A stretch of 64,000 bases of DNA from positions 1-64,000 of the forward strand of contig VJWM01000302.1 in assembly GCA_010909165.1 (NCBI GenBank), read 5' to 3'. A model generated the notes under the pieces. It saw nothing but the letters and a program-made list of their open reading frames with translations, did not search any database and was not told the DNA's origin. The stretch's first letter is position 1; every line of letters starts with the position of its first letter. The DNA is from Anthoceros angustus. Taxonomy: Eukaryota > Streptophyta > Anthocerotopsida > Anthocerotales > Anthocerotaceae. This document shows positions 43,601-54,756 of this stretch, piece after piece. Made by a program: the position numbers and the translations under genes.

Positions 43601-43928
43601 GCGCCCAACGGGGTGGCGGGCCCAGGCTAATCGTCGGTCAAATGGTCTCCCGAGCGGCGTCGGGAGTAGTCGCGGAGGCTGTCCCGCCGGTTGCCGTGGC
43701 AGCCAGTGCGCATGGCCTACTCCTTGCGATCGCTTCTGCGGCCTTACCCGGCGTATAACCTTCTGGCGCAGCGTACTCGGGCGTGACCAAGATAACGGCT
43801 CCTGGCAACCCTGCGGTCCTAACTGCATGCCGTCCTCCTCGAGTCCAACGTGGCACCACTGTCTAACTCACGCTCCAACAAGTTACTTTACTTGGGTCTT
43901 GTCCCATTTTGGATCCGGAGGGTCGACT

Positions 43929-44185
43929 AAAGAATTTGTGGCCTAGGATCGCATGTGTGCAATGCGTGATGATCGTGCAAGATGAAAGCAAGGAGACAAG
44001 AGCAAGTTGGGATTGTAAGATGTTCAACTAATGCACGAAAAGGTGTCTTATACAAAAAGCGGTTATTATTGTTATTGATTGATTTATTAATTAACTAATA
44101 ATAAAACTAAACCTAATTCTAATTGTGACTTAAATCACTATTATGTTTTAACACATTTTGTTCAAATAAGCTATATTCCATTACT
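43929..44185 (-). repeat. Copia-C 3' LTR
   Basis: About 257 bp. It matches 47096-47345 and includes TTAATTAACTAATAATAAAAC and GATGATCGTGCAAGATGAAAG. Confidence 0.8.
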
Positions 44186-44399
44186 CCCACTTAGTTGCAA
44201 TTAGGAGTTAATTAATAAGCTTGAAAATATCTTGAAGATGAACTTCACTAGGAAGTGTACTCCCATTTGTATAAGCGAAAAGAGTTTTGACAAGTGTGAA
44301 ATAAACAATAAGGCTTCATCCAATCACCAAGCCAAATAAAGGTGAGAATCAACTAATGAGTCGCTTCTGCTTTGTTCACTGCGGTATAGTTTGTAGCCC

Positions 44400-47080
44400 A
44401 CCAAAGTATGCTTCTCATGTACTAGCTTTGGCAAAGCTTTGTCAAAAGATCAGCCACATTCTCAAGTATCAACATAGTCCACTATTACCTCTTTACTCTG
44501 CGCTTGTCTTATAAAATGATGAGCAATCTCAATATGCTTGCTCCTAGCATGAAAACCGGATTCTTCGATAAAGCAATGGCGTGGATTGTCGCAAAGCGAG
44601 TTGGTCCTTCATGAAGTGCTTAAGTCCACATAAGAAAGATCTAATCCAAATAACCTCTCTAGACTTGTGTCATAGCACCATATTCCTTGTAGAGGAAGAG
44701 ACAAATAGTGGTGAGCTTTTACTAGACCAAGAAATAACGATCCACCTAAAAACGTAGTGGTGCTACACTCGTCTAGTGTCCGGGTCTCCAATCGGCATCA
44801 CAAAAGGACATAAGCAAACCATCCGATTGCTTAGAAAACGTAAACCTTTGCGTCTGTTCCTTTGAGGTACCTAAAATCCTCTTCACGCAGCCCAATGTGG
44901 CAAGCGGGGTTCTCTAAAAATTGACTAACATTACTAAGCTGCGCGTGTGTCTAATCTAGTCCAACGATAGATAAATTAAACAACCAACGACATCGATAAG
45001 GCTTGAGTGCCATCTCAACTTTTCTTCTTCTCTTGTTGGGCATTGTTCCTTAGATAGCTTTTCACCTATAGACATAGGTGTCGTGATCGTGCATCCTCCA
45101 TCTTGAATCTCTTAAGTAGTTGATGTACAAAATGCTCTTGATGAATATCAATAGTATTATCACGGGTGTTAAAATGAAATTGAACACCAAGAGAAAATGA
45201 TAACTGCCCCAAATCAGTCATATCAAATCTCGCCAAAAGAACTGCTTTTATTTTTGCCATAAGAGTTGGTGAAGTGCTAAATAAAATATTATCATCAACA
45301 TAAACAGTTAAAATGATAAAATCATTGCCATCCCATAAAATATATACGCTGGTATCAGCGTCCAAACATGTGAAACCCAATTCTATGAGCAATGCATGAA
45401 ACACTTCATTCCATGCACGGAGGATCATTTAAGACCATAAAGTGTTTTAAAAGTGACACACTTTATTAGGGTCTATAATAAAACCTTCCTTGGGCCATGT
45501 AGATGACCTCATCTAAGGTGCCATTAAGAAAAGCGCTTACGCCTAATCGATGAGGAGATTGTAGTGAGCAGCAAGGGCCAAGAGTATTCTTATGGAGGTA
45601 GACTTAACAACTGGGGCAAATGTTTCATTGTAGTCTAGTCCGCTACTTGACTATAACCCTTTGCCACGAGGCGAGCCTTATACCTACCAACACTACCATC
45701 GATTAAGTTTCTTCTTGAAGACCCACTTACAAGCAACCTGGTTTTGCGACCGGAGGAGATCAACGAGAACCCAAGTTTTGTTAGAAATGAGAGATTGATA
45801 TTCGGACTCAATAGCCTTTTGCCAAAAGGAAGCTTCAGGCCCTTCAATTGCTTCTCTATAGGTGGCGGTTCACCTAATGATTCTACAACACTAAAAACAT
45901 AAGGAGGTGGAAAAAGGGATTCCTCACGAATACTGCGACATATGGAGGCTCTTTCCACTGACCTTGGAGGACGGTGTCTAGTGGAACGCGTACTTGAGGA
46001 GGCTCTTCATTGGCTTCATTAACGCCATCTGTCTTTGGATCAAGCACAATGATGTCATTAGCCACCGGATGTGCGGGTGAACATCATCAACTACAACCGT
46101 TGGAGCGACAGGGGTAATAGGAGCACAAGCCAAAGAGGAGTCATCCTCAAAAATAGTAACACAAGAATCATCAAACGCAAAAGAGTCAAGGTGGGTCCAA
46201 ACACCGATATAGATGCCGGAGGCATAGTTGCGCCGGAGGAAGTTGAGGAGCATGTTGACGAAGCAAAATATCTTCAAAAACCACACTTGGGAAATGGTCA
46301 CTGGCGTGTAATCGGATCAAACAACTTGTAACCCTTCACATCATCTGAGTAACCCACAAAAATTCTGACCGCCTTCAAATCCGATTATGACGAATAGTCA
46401 GAGGGACATAAGCATAAGCGGTGATCCAAAATACGTAGATGCCCTATACGGGCTTCTTTCCACCATCTCTCATAAGGAGTTGTCAATCCAAGCTCCTTAG
46501 TAGGCGATTGAGAACATAATTTGCACCATCAATGCCCCAATATCCACGAGAGGTCAAAAGTAAGAGAGGCCAAAGTAGCCTCTTGCGGTCCGTTTTTCCT
46601 CTCAAAGAAAGGAGTTCGAAAAGCGAGTATACGACAGTGAGTCGGTGTTGTATCCCTTCCAAAGAGCAAAATTCGAAAAGCATTGTGATGTATTCGCCGC
46701 CATTGTCATCACAGAAAATTTTAACCTTGTGACCTGTTTGCCGGGATGCCAACCGCACATAGGTTTGAAAACACATAAAAGCCTCGCTTTTATTTCTTAA
46801 CACATAAACAATACAATAGCGGCTCCATTCATCTATGAATGTAATAAAATAAGCAGCTCCTCCAAATGAGCTGGTGGACATAGGGCCACAAATATCACTA
46901 TGAATAGTATCCAAAAGGGCAGAGGCCCTTGTTGAGTGGAGATCCGTATATGGCTTAGAAAATGCTTTACTAAGTCGAGTGGAGTCACAAAAGGGGTGAC
47001 CAAGGGACATAGGTAAGTGGATCTCTAAAGTATCACCCTTCGTAAGAGATGCTAGACGCTGGAAATTTACGGGCGAGGCA
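44400..47080 (-). pseudogene. Copia-C pol remnants
   Basis: Frame 46483-47160 holds integrase with HSDICGPMSTSSFGG and DDNGGEY (both catalytic Asp), and VNFQRLASLTKGD in front of a damaged zinc-binding part. Near 45640-45720 RYKARLVAKGYSQV begins reverse transcriptase. Frame 45066-45428 has the intact YVDD (VYVDDNILFS) and DMTDLGQLSFSLGVQ. RNase H is reduced to scraps, ending with ENVADLLTK near 44460. The glutamate of integrase and much of the palm are lost to indels. Confidence 0.8.
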
Positions 47081-47095
47081 GGGGCTCGATACCAT

Positions 47096-47345
47096 AAAGA
47101 ATTTGTAGGCCTAGGATCGCAAAGAATGTAATGCGTGATGATCGTGCAAGATGAAAGCAAGGAGACAAAACAAGTTGGGATTGTAGATGTTCAACTAATG
47201 ACCGAAAAGGTGTCTATACAAAACGGGTTATTGTGATTGCTATTGACGGTTTATTAATTAACTAATAATAAAACTAAACCTAATTCTAATTTAAATCACT
47301 ATTGTGTTTTAACACATTTGTTCAAATAAGCTATATTCCATTACT
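47096..47345 (-). repeat. Copia-C 5' LTR
   Basis: About 250 bp, adjacent to the primer site. Differences from the 3' LTR are mainly 1-3 bp indels. Confidence 0.8.
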
Positions 47346-47534
47346 GGACTTATCCGATGCATGTAGTCCGAAGGTCCTCCAGGCTGGGCTCGGTCCGATT
47401 ACCCCGAGTCAGTGCATCTGGGTCCGAAAGTGCCATCAGTGCTTCTTCCTCCCTTTCCGCCTTATTTTACACTCCATACCTCTGAAAAAATCAAACCCAG
47501 CTTATTTCCAACCCCAAGGGAGAGTCCGTCCACA

Positions 47535-47702
47535 TACTCCCTTCTCATCACATTGGCCCGCCAACACCAGTATGGTACTTCTTCACCCGCCACCGTTTAC
47601 CCGGTGGAGCAGCGATTCACCATCTAGCGCCATGAGCGACCACATTCGCTGTAGACTGCACTACATGTGGCCCCATCCATCGCAAGTGAAGCTTGCCCGG
47701 GA
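47535..47702 (-). pseudogene. Gy2 integrase C-terminal end, left of Copia-D
   Basis: One minus-strand frame reads KLHLRWMGPHVVQS followed by a stop near 47615. This is the GPY-type module that completes the integrase interrupted at 54757. The remaining bases to 47535 are Gy2 3' untranslated sequence. Confidence 0.65.
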
Positions 47703-47922
47703 TGATGAGTCATACAAGCTCTAGCAATATGTGTTGCATTACATTCATAATAGAAAGTACATGCCTTTATGTAGGCAAGGTAGTTGTAACCAATAAGTGG
47801 TTGTAACAACTAACCAATTAAATAACTACTAAAAGAAACTACCTAGAGCCCTAAGGACTAAATTAATTATTAAGTCCTAGGTGCCCTAGTGAAGAGTGCC
47901 CTAATAGTAAGCTATTTTATCA
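47703..47922 (-). repeat. Copia-D 3' LTR
   Basis: 220 bp, nearly identical to the 5' LTR apart from a few 1-2 bp indels and a short difference at the outer end. Confidence 0.95.
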
Positions 47923-49560
47923 CTCCCACTCACTATGAACTAGGGGTGATTTTCGACCAAAAGAGGTCTAGGAAAAACTAGTCTAGTAAAAACTAGTCCC
48001 TAACTAAACTTTACTTAAAGGCATAAAGTAAAACTTAAGGTAAAACTGAAAGTAATAATCACTATTAAAATAACTCCCACTTAAGGAGAACCGAGATGAG
48101 AAACTAATAACCCAACTTCAAGAAATAGGTGGAATTAAAACTAATTAAAAGTATTTAAGCGGATTTATATATAGAGGAAAATCCAGAAAATACCTAATTT
48201 CCGAAAAGGAAAATCAAAAGGATAATGGATAATACCCTTCTTCCTCAAACTTCACAAACGCGATCCCGACAACTTGGTGGTTGGTACATGTGATGGCGAT
48301 GGGAGGGTGGCTACCCGCAGCAAGGCGCGCAATCCCCCCGGAGGAGGCGCCACGGGGCCATCGCCCACGAGCCCGCGGCCTCCCCGCGCGCCGCCGGCCG
48401 TAGGGCGGGCGCGCCTTCCAGCCGCCCAGCGCCCTGCAAGGACGCCACGGCGCGGCGCCCAAACAAAAGGAGAGGCGCCTACCGATGCATCTAGTCGTGT
48501 CCCCGCTGGTGATGAAGAGTCTCGCCTCGCACTCCCTTCCCGCACCGTAAAGAAATCCCTGCATTTGTCATTGATCCGACCTCATCCTCGGAGGATGGCG
48601 AACCAGAGATGCCTAAGGATCCTGGGACGGCCCAGCGAAGAGGGAAAGCTGAAGTCCGAGTGTAAGATTGCGTCTTCATTTTCTCGCCATGTCTTCATTT
48701 CCGCCATGTCTTCATTTGTGAAGCAATTCTGGATGTGCTCACCAAAGGGGAGGAAGCGCGCCTAGGTGATGAGGACGTGCCCTCCTCAATGAATGATGCT
48801 CCGCCGCAAAATGCCCACCTGCCAAAAGTGTTTGTAGGAAAGATTGCCGCCATCTTATGCTTCTAAGAAGAAGCTATGACACAAGTGGATTACAAGGATG
48901 CTATTTTGATGGATAAGAGGTCGACACTTGTGTGACGCTTGGTGCGATGGGTGGAGACGGCATGGGAGGATATGACAAGGAAGGAAAAGAAAGGTGCAAT
49001 ATATTAAATAAGGGTTATCCGATTTAAGCATCCTAATTTCTATATGAGTTTTAGGATCGAATAACCTAGCATAAATTTTCAGCTTGATGCGTAAACACAT
49101 TTTGTTTCCTAAGTGTATTAAAGACAAAAACATGGGCTATTATAAGCGAATTCTACCAAAAGGTGACCGGAAAATAAAGTATACATACTCACCTTAGGTT
49201 TAAGTGAAAAGGAGATGTCCGACTCCTATATATGTGAGGAAACTACCATCCACATGATAAAAATAGCAAGTCTCCCATGTGAGGAATTTCAGGACATATC
49301 AAACATATTTTCCGTAGGTGCCTTTGGTGCTAAGGGAATTTATTGTTTTAATCACATAAATACTGCTTAAATATTATTTTTATTTTTAATATAAATATTC
49401 CAGGTTCTATGTTGGCCGTCTATGAAGAGGAAGGGGATGATGACCTAAGCTATTTTGAGATAGAAGAAGAAAAATGTTCAGAAAAATAGTAAGACAATAA
49501 TTTTTGGGCTAAGATTTTAAGGTTATCTTAAATCGGCCCTAAGGCGCTAGGGTGAGTATT
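47923..49560. other. Extra segment of Copia-D with a GC-rich, plus-strand coding-like part
   Basis: AT-rich flanks enclose a very GC-rich block (48290-48500). On the plus strand, 48552-48660 reads EIPAFVIDPTSSSEDGEPEM, and in the same frame 48720-48866 reads EAILDVLTKGEEARLGDEDV and ends FVGKIAAILCF, with one TAA between them (48663). A GTAAGA and a 17-bp duplication (CGCCATGTCTTCATTT) lie in the gap. Near 49403 a pyrimidine/AT tract ending CAG precedes SMLAVYEEEGDDDLSYFEIEEEK and a stop, resembling a last exon. This is antisense to the element and looks like captured host sequence. No family is recognised. Confidence 0.4.
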
Positions 49561-49563
49561 AGG

Positions 49564-52500
49564 TTAAAGGTTTGGACATGTGTCCATTATACCCAAACAT
49601 TTCATGTGTTTCCTATGTAACTCAATTCCCAATGACTTTGTTAATAAATCGACATTGTCTAAAGTTTGAACATAACTAATATTTATGGTTTGATCTTCTA
49701 ACTTTTCCCTTATGTAGTGATACTCAATATATATGTTTAGTTCTAGAATGAAAAGCAGATTTCGCAAGTGCAATGGCACGGCTATCACTAAACAAAGATG
49801 TAGGCTTAAGTTGAGGATGGTGAAGTTCACTCAAAACTAACTGGACCACACTATGTCTTTAGAACCGAGGTTAGTACCACAGTACTCGATTCGATTGACA
49901 AAGCTATAGTAGGTTGTTTCTTACTTGACCAGATATTGGTGCTCCTCCCAAGAGTAATACATACCCATGATTGTGTGTGTCGGGTCACAAAGATAGTCGG
50001 CATCGATATGCCGTTAGAGTTAATGTGTTGATAGCGGTGTATGCTTGAACATCGATCTGTGTACATAGTGCCTTTAAGGTATCGAATATACGCTCAGACA
50101 TCCGCTCACGCCCGTGGTTCTCCAAGAATTGTGAGCGTGGAACCGACTTCAAAAGATATATCCGGTCTCGTAAAATTGCATAAATATATTAGAGTGCCAA
50201 CGATGTCGGTATGGAACTGACATTTCTAGCTTTTCTTCATTGTTTTGGGACTCATATCCGAGGTAAGCCTAACACCACTTGCAAAAGGTGTGGGTGCTTT
50301 TTGCATCCTCAAGTCCAAATTTAGCTAAACTCTCCTTAATATACTTGGTTTGAACTATACTTAGAGTCTTATTACCTCTATTTCGTATAATATTAACACC
50401 AAGTGCATATGTCATTTCTCCTAGATCGGACATCTCAAATAGAGTCCTAAGCCATGCTTTAGTTTCGGCTAGGAGAGTGAGGGAGTTTGTTGCCATAAAA
50501 ACATCATCAACATAAAGTAGAAGATAAAATATATCATTGCGGATATTAGGATGTACATACATCACACCGGCTTTGCTTAAATCCTCTCCCAATAAGTTGT
50601 ACATGTATGGTTAATTCCAATTCTTGCTCGACCGCTTAAGGCCATACAAACCTTTGATGAGTCGGCATACCCAATCTTCTTTGCCTTTGACAGTAACCTC
50701 GGGTTGTCTCATGTATATTTCCTCTGCGCCATACAAATATCTTCTTAACATCCATCATGTGGAGTTCAAGATCATGTTGGGCACATAAGGCAAATATCAT
50801 TCAAGTGTGGCAATTTGGCATCATAAGTGGCCCAAGGTATGTAATCTAGACCGAGAATTTGTGTAAAACCTCTCGCTACTAGGCGTGCCTTATACCTTTC
50901 TATAGAACCATCTCCTTTTCTTTTAATTTTGAATACCCATTTGCTGGTTACTATCTTCCTACCCCTAGGTGGTTTGACCAATTCCATGTAGAGTTATTAA
51001 CTAGGGAATTATATTCGAATCTGACTACCTTCCATAAGTCTTTTCGGAGAAGAGAAAGCTTGTTTTAAGGTAAGAGGTTCTTCCGGGTCTATAGTTGCCT
51101 TGTAGACAGCTTGAGAATAAAGTGATATAGGGGTATAGGATCATCAAAAGCTAGGTATCCTAAAGGAGGTTCCTTCCAACTGCAGGACACGAGATAGTAG
51201 GTCGGGATCTAAGGTTGTACCTTTGTGCAGTGCATCATCCACGGGAGGCGGGATCAACAGGATCTGGCTCCACAATGTCATCCTCCGGAGGGTCATCAAA
51301 CTCATCATCATGAGTGTCAAGGCGCCCGCCGGGATGTCAACATCGTGTCTGCTTGAGTTGTACCGTTGTGGAATAGATGCTAACCTCCTCCTCCTGCATA
51401 ATAGGTTCAACTAAAGGAACACGAAGCGTGAATGGGAAATGGAGTGAAATAATCGATCATCAAAATAAGAAGGGTCAATGGTCTCATCAAGAGGAGGACC
51501 AAGCCTATCAGCTCCTGGGGAAAAGAGGTAAGACTCATGAAAAGTAACACTCGATATAAAAGTTGCCTTGTAGAAGGGTTGAACAATTTGTACCCTTTGA
51601 TACCTTGTAGCCAATGAAAAGTGTACTTAGTCGCTTTGGGATCCAACTTACGCAATGCTTTGGGAATAAAAACATATGCGGGATCCAAAAATTCAAGGTG
51701 GTCAATAGAAGGCTTCTTGCCAATGAATGCTTCATATGGAGTCATACCTTGAGCTGATGTAGGCAATCGATTCATGAGATAGGTTCTTAGGAGGGCCTCG
51801 CCAATAAGCCTTAGATAACTTAGCTTGTACCAATAAGCAACTGTGATCTCTTGAGGCGTAGATTCTTGTTCTCGGCTACGCCATTTTGTTGAGGAGTGTA
51901 GACAATCAGAAGTTGTTGAGCTATACCTTCACTCGACAAAAATCCTCAAATAGATGTAAACTCTCCACCATTGTCGGAACGTAAGGTCTTGAGTTTGTGA
52001 TCCGTAAGTCTCTCACCCATTTCATGTAGTCCTTGAAGAAGTGAAAGGCATCACTCTTGTTTTCGGGATGTAGGAAAAGACAAACGAGAGAAATCATCGT
52101 GAAGGTCAAAAATATCTACTACCACTAAAGGAGGGTGTAGACAAGGGTCCACAAATGTCTGTGTGCACTATCTCTAAAGGTGACTTGGCCCTTTGTGGAG
52201 ATTTATTTTGAAAGGCTCTTGATGTCGTTTAGTGAGGACACAAGATTCGCACCAAGGTAGGTGTTCAACCTTTGCAAGGCAAGGGTTCTATATAAAGCTC
52301 CCTTAGACATTTGGATTAATTTTTGACTATTAGGATGACCAAGGCGACAATGCCAAAGCATGGTTTGGGTAGGTGTCATGGTTTGGAATGGCAACATTAG
52401 CGAATGGGTGGCTCCCACTTGTACCGACAATCTATAGAGACCATCATCTAAAGTGCCATGATTGTATAGTTTCTATCACTTATGAAAGAGAGAAGACAAC

Positions 52501-52700
52501 TATTCGCATAAAGGATCACTGCAGAGTGTGTTCTTGACAAAGACTTGCTGATACTAGATTCTTGCACATTGAAGGAACATGGAGGACGTGATGAAGATGA
52601 AGAACTGACCGAATCACACTTGAATACAATCAACCGACACCGCAATGGGTAGGTTGTGATCATCTCCGGAGGATGACCGATGTCCTGGGGTGAGTAAGAC
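49564..52700 (-). pseudogene. Copia-D pol
   Basis: In minus-strand order: the end of protease (LHVPSMCKNLVS, about 52560), GAG-pre-integrase (LWHCRLGHPNSQKL, about 52350), integrase with HTDICGPLSTPS (about 52160), SDNGGEFTS (about 51985) and NGVAENKNL (about 51870), all three catalytic positions being readable. Then come reverse transcriptase with KWVFKIKRKGDGSIERYKAR (about 50930) and YVDD in LLYVDDVFMA (about 50510), and RNase H with WSSKKQPTIALS (about 49920), ending ADLLTK-like near 49640. The frame changes many times although the LTRs are nearly identical, which suggests that many indels are recent or are assembly errors. Confidence 0.85.
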
Positions 52701-52859
52701 TCAAAAGAGTTTCATTGTAACAAATATGTGAAGTAGCTCCTTGCCTAAGTACCATGAGGTATTGGAGGGCTTGGAAGAAGCCAAGCACACAGTGAGCACC
52801 GCTGGAGTTGAGGAAGATTGTTTCACGCAATGTTAGCTCGTGTGGGCCTCCCCGAGGTT

Positions 52860-53757
52860 CCCATTCTTCTTCTTACGACAATCCTTTTCCATGTGATTTG
52901 GGATTACGCACCAATTACATATAATCCATCTTCTTGTTACCTCTTGCGGTGTTGAAGAAGATGCCTCTCCATCATGGAAAGTATGTGGATATGGGGTCGG
53001 AAAGTAGAACCTCGGCCTCGCCTCGTCCTCTTCCTCTACCCCTTTGTGAATACATCACCACCGCTTGTTGGCTCGGAGTGATGATGACGTCGCTTGCCTC
53101 CTCCGTAGCAATGCTCCAATAAGTTCGGAAACACGATGTCCGGCTCTTCATTTGGATCTTCATCTGCATTTTTCGACATTGAATCACGCATTTTGAGTTG
53201 TAATGAAAGCCCTATAAGAAGGTGGCAATGAAGATAAGAGAATGACGTAAGCCTCCATCTACGAGATAGGTACGCTTGAAGATTCCAAATGGGATCGTGC
53301 CAAAATGCATTAACATGATGTTCGATGGTGTCGGACTCCTTCATTGAGAGGTTGCGGAAGTTACGTGAAGCGCAACAATACTCATTACATCTCGAGATGA
53401 ATATAATTGAGCAAGGTGAGTCCACATATCCTTGGAGGTCTTTATGCGACATGTCTCACCATATGTTGAGAAAGTCCACGACCAATAAATCTTGTGCCTT
53501 CGCCCCTGGGCGTCCCGGAAGGTTGAAGTTCACGTTCAAATCGGGCGTGTGGCCTTGGAATTGATCCATCGACGATGCCCCAAAGGTCTCTTTGCCGCAA
53601 AGCTCCTCGCATTCTCAATGACCGATGTCATAATCCCTTCCATTGAATCTCTTTCTTGAAATGTCACCATAATGATAATGCAATGAAGTGTTAGCATTAT
53701 CATTACCCAATGGGGAATTAGGAACAGTTGTTCTTCATCATTGATCACTCCAGCCAT
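52860..53757 (-). pseudogene. Copia-D gag
   Basis: The likely start is the ATG at 53757 (MAGVINDEEQ). The UBN2-like core is recognisable by LRNFRNLSMKESDTIEHHV (about 53370) and a later LLIGLSLQL. A CX2CX4HX4C knuckle (CNWCVIPNHMEKDC) is at about 52918-52880, followed by a Lys-rich RKKKNG. Several frameshifts separate start, core and knuckle. Between 53760 and 54524 is an untranslated leader with no gene. Confidence 0.75.
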
Positions 53758-54534
53758 TGTAGGTGATTTAGAGGACTAGGCCTCGCCGTACACCTCATCT
53801 TCTATTGCACGAAACTCTTCTCTTGCATCATAATCGATTCGGATGATGATAGCATGCTCTCAAATCTCTGCGCATTATCAACCTTAGAGAGAATAGACAA
53901 TTTTGTCCTTAATTCAGATAATTCTCCCTTAAGATCAAAGGATTGGATTCTAAGAGTTGCTAATTGACTATCAATTTCTTGAAATCTAAGAGTTTCTATG
54001 CTATTTTGTCTTGTGACTAGAAGATAAAGGAGTACTAATACCGATTCAAATTTGGGATATGTTGGAGAGCTAATTCTAATGCCTTGACGTGAATTGGACT
54101 AAAACTTCTAGCAAATCACGTCTAGCTAGCTTGATAAACTTCCCTTGATCCGGTTTAGAAATTAAAATAGATGCAATGAAGTTTGCTATACAAGAGGAGG
54201 TTTCTACTATCTCTCCTCTATAGCTTGTTGTCTTCTATTGCTTCTATGTGTTGGGCTCCTAATTTGTTCTTGTTGTCTTGCAGACTACTTCTCTTCTTAA
54301 CTCTATGCCTTCTCCTTCTAAGGAACACAAATCCATGGAGGAAGGAACAAAGAATTAGTGCATAAAAGCATTGTTAGAAGAGAAATGTTAGCATAAAAGA
54401 ATGCATGCAAAGATAGCAATTCTAGGATAAACACAATCCATCTAGGCAAATGCTAGATTAGAAAGTGTCTCCTAGATAAGCTACTTAGATGCATGAGGAT
54501 GCAAGCAAACAAAGAGCAAGTGTGCTCGATACCA

Positions 54535-54756
54535 TGATGAGAATCATACACAAGCTCTAGCAATATGTGTTGCATTACATTCATAATAGAAAGTACATGC
54601 CTTTATGTAGGCAAGGTAGTTGTAACCAATAAGTGGTTGTAACAACTAACCAATTAAAATAACTACTAAAGAAACTACCTAGAGCCCTAAGGACTAAATT
54701 AATTATTAAGTCCTAGGTGCCCTAGTGAAGAGTGCCCTAATAGTGTTATTTTATCA
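54535..54756 (-). repeat. Copia-D 5' LTR
   Basis: 222 bp. It starts TGATAAAATA and ends CTCATCA on the minus strand, with the primer site directly inside. Confidence 0.95.

Larger units (their letters stand above)
43929..47345 (-). mobile_element. Copia-C, internally deleted Ty1/copia element
   Basis: Two direct repeats of about 250 bp (43929-44185 and 47096-47345) flank an internal region with integrase, reverse transcriptase and RNase H remnants. After the right LTR the minus strand reads TGGTATCGAGCC (47094-47083), a Met-tRNA-type primer site. A purine tract AAGTGGG precedes the left LTR. Gag and protease are gone. Flanks CGACT (left) and GGACT (right) suggest a 5-bp target duplication with one mismatch. 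Comparison with E4 shows that E7's LTR continues on both sides. Exact ends are uncertain by about 3 bp. Confidence 0.85.
41280..47534 (-). mobile_element. E7: non-autonomous LTR element, split by Copia-C
   Basis: The 5' LTR runs from 47534 (TGTGGACGG) to 43860 once Copia-C (43929-47345) is removed, about 253 bp, and matches E4's LTR. A primer-site-like TGGTGCCACG is at 43858-43849. Inside is a decayed transposon-domain region (42900-43600), then a charged region matching E4 (42140-42900). The 3' LTR is not visible near 41280. E7 itself lies in the 3' part of Gy2. Confidence 0.55.
47703..54756 (-). mobile_element. Copia-D, full-length Ty1/copia element with target duplication
   Basis: LTRs at 47703-47922 and 54535-54756 both begin TGATAAAATA and end CATCA on the minus strand. 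The primer site TGGTATCGAGC (54534-54524) abuts the 5' LTR, and the purine tract GAGTGGGAG (about 47931-47923) abuts the 3' LTR. The flanks are the same 5 bp, CGGGA (47698-47702 and 54757-54761). The total of 7054 bp includes gag, pol and an unusual 1.6-kb segment between pol and the 3' LTR. The insertion splits the integrase gene of Gy2. LTRs differ almost only by indels, so the insertion is recent. Confidence 0.95.

Noticed and set aside
48214-48564. Minus-strand open frame over the GC-rich block in Copia-D
   Set aside because: The frame is rich in Arg, Gly and Ala as expected from GC content. The plus strand gives more protein-like sequence.
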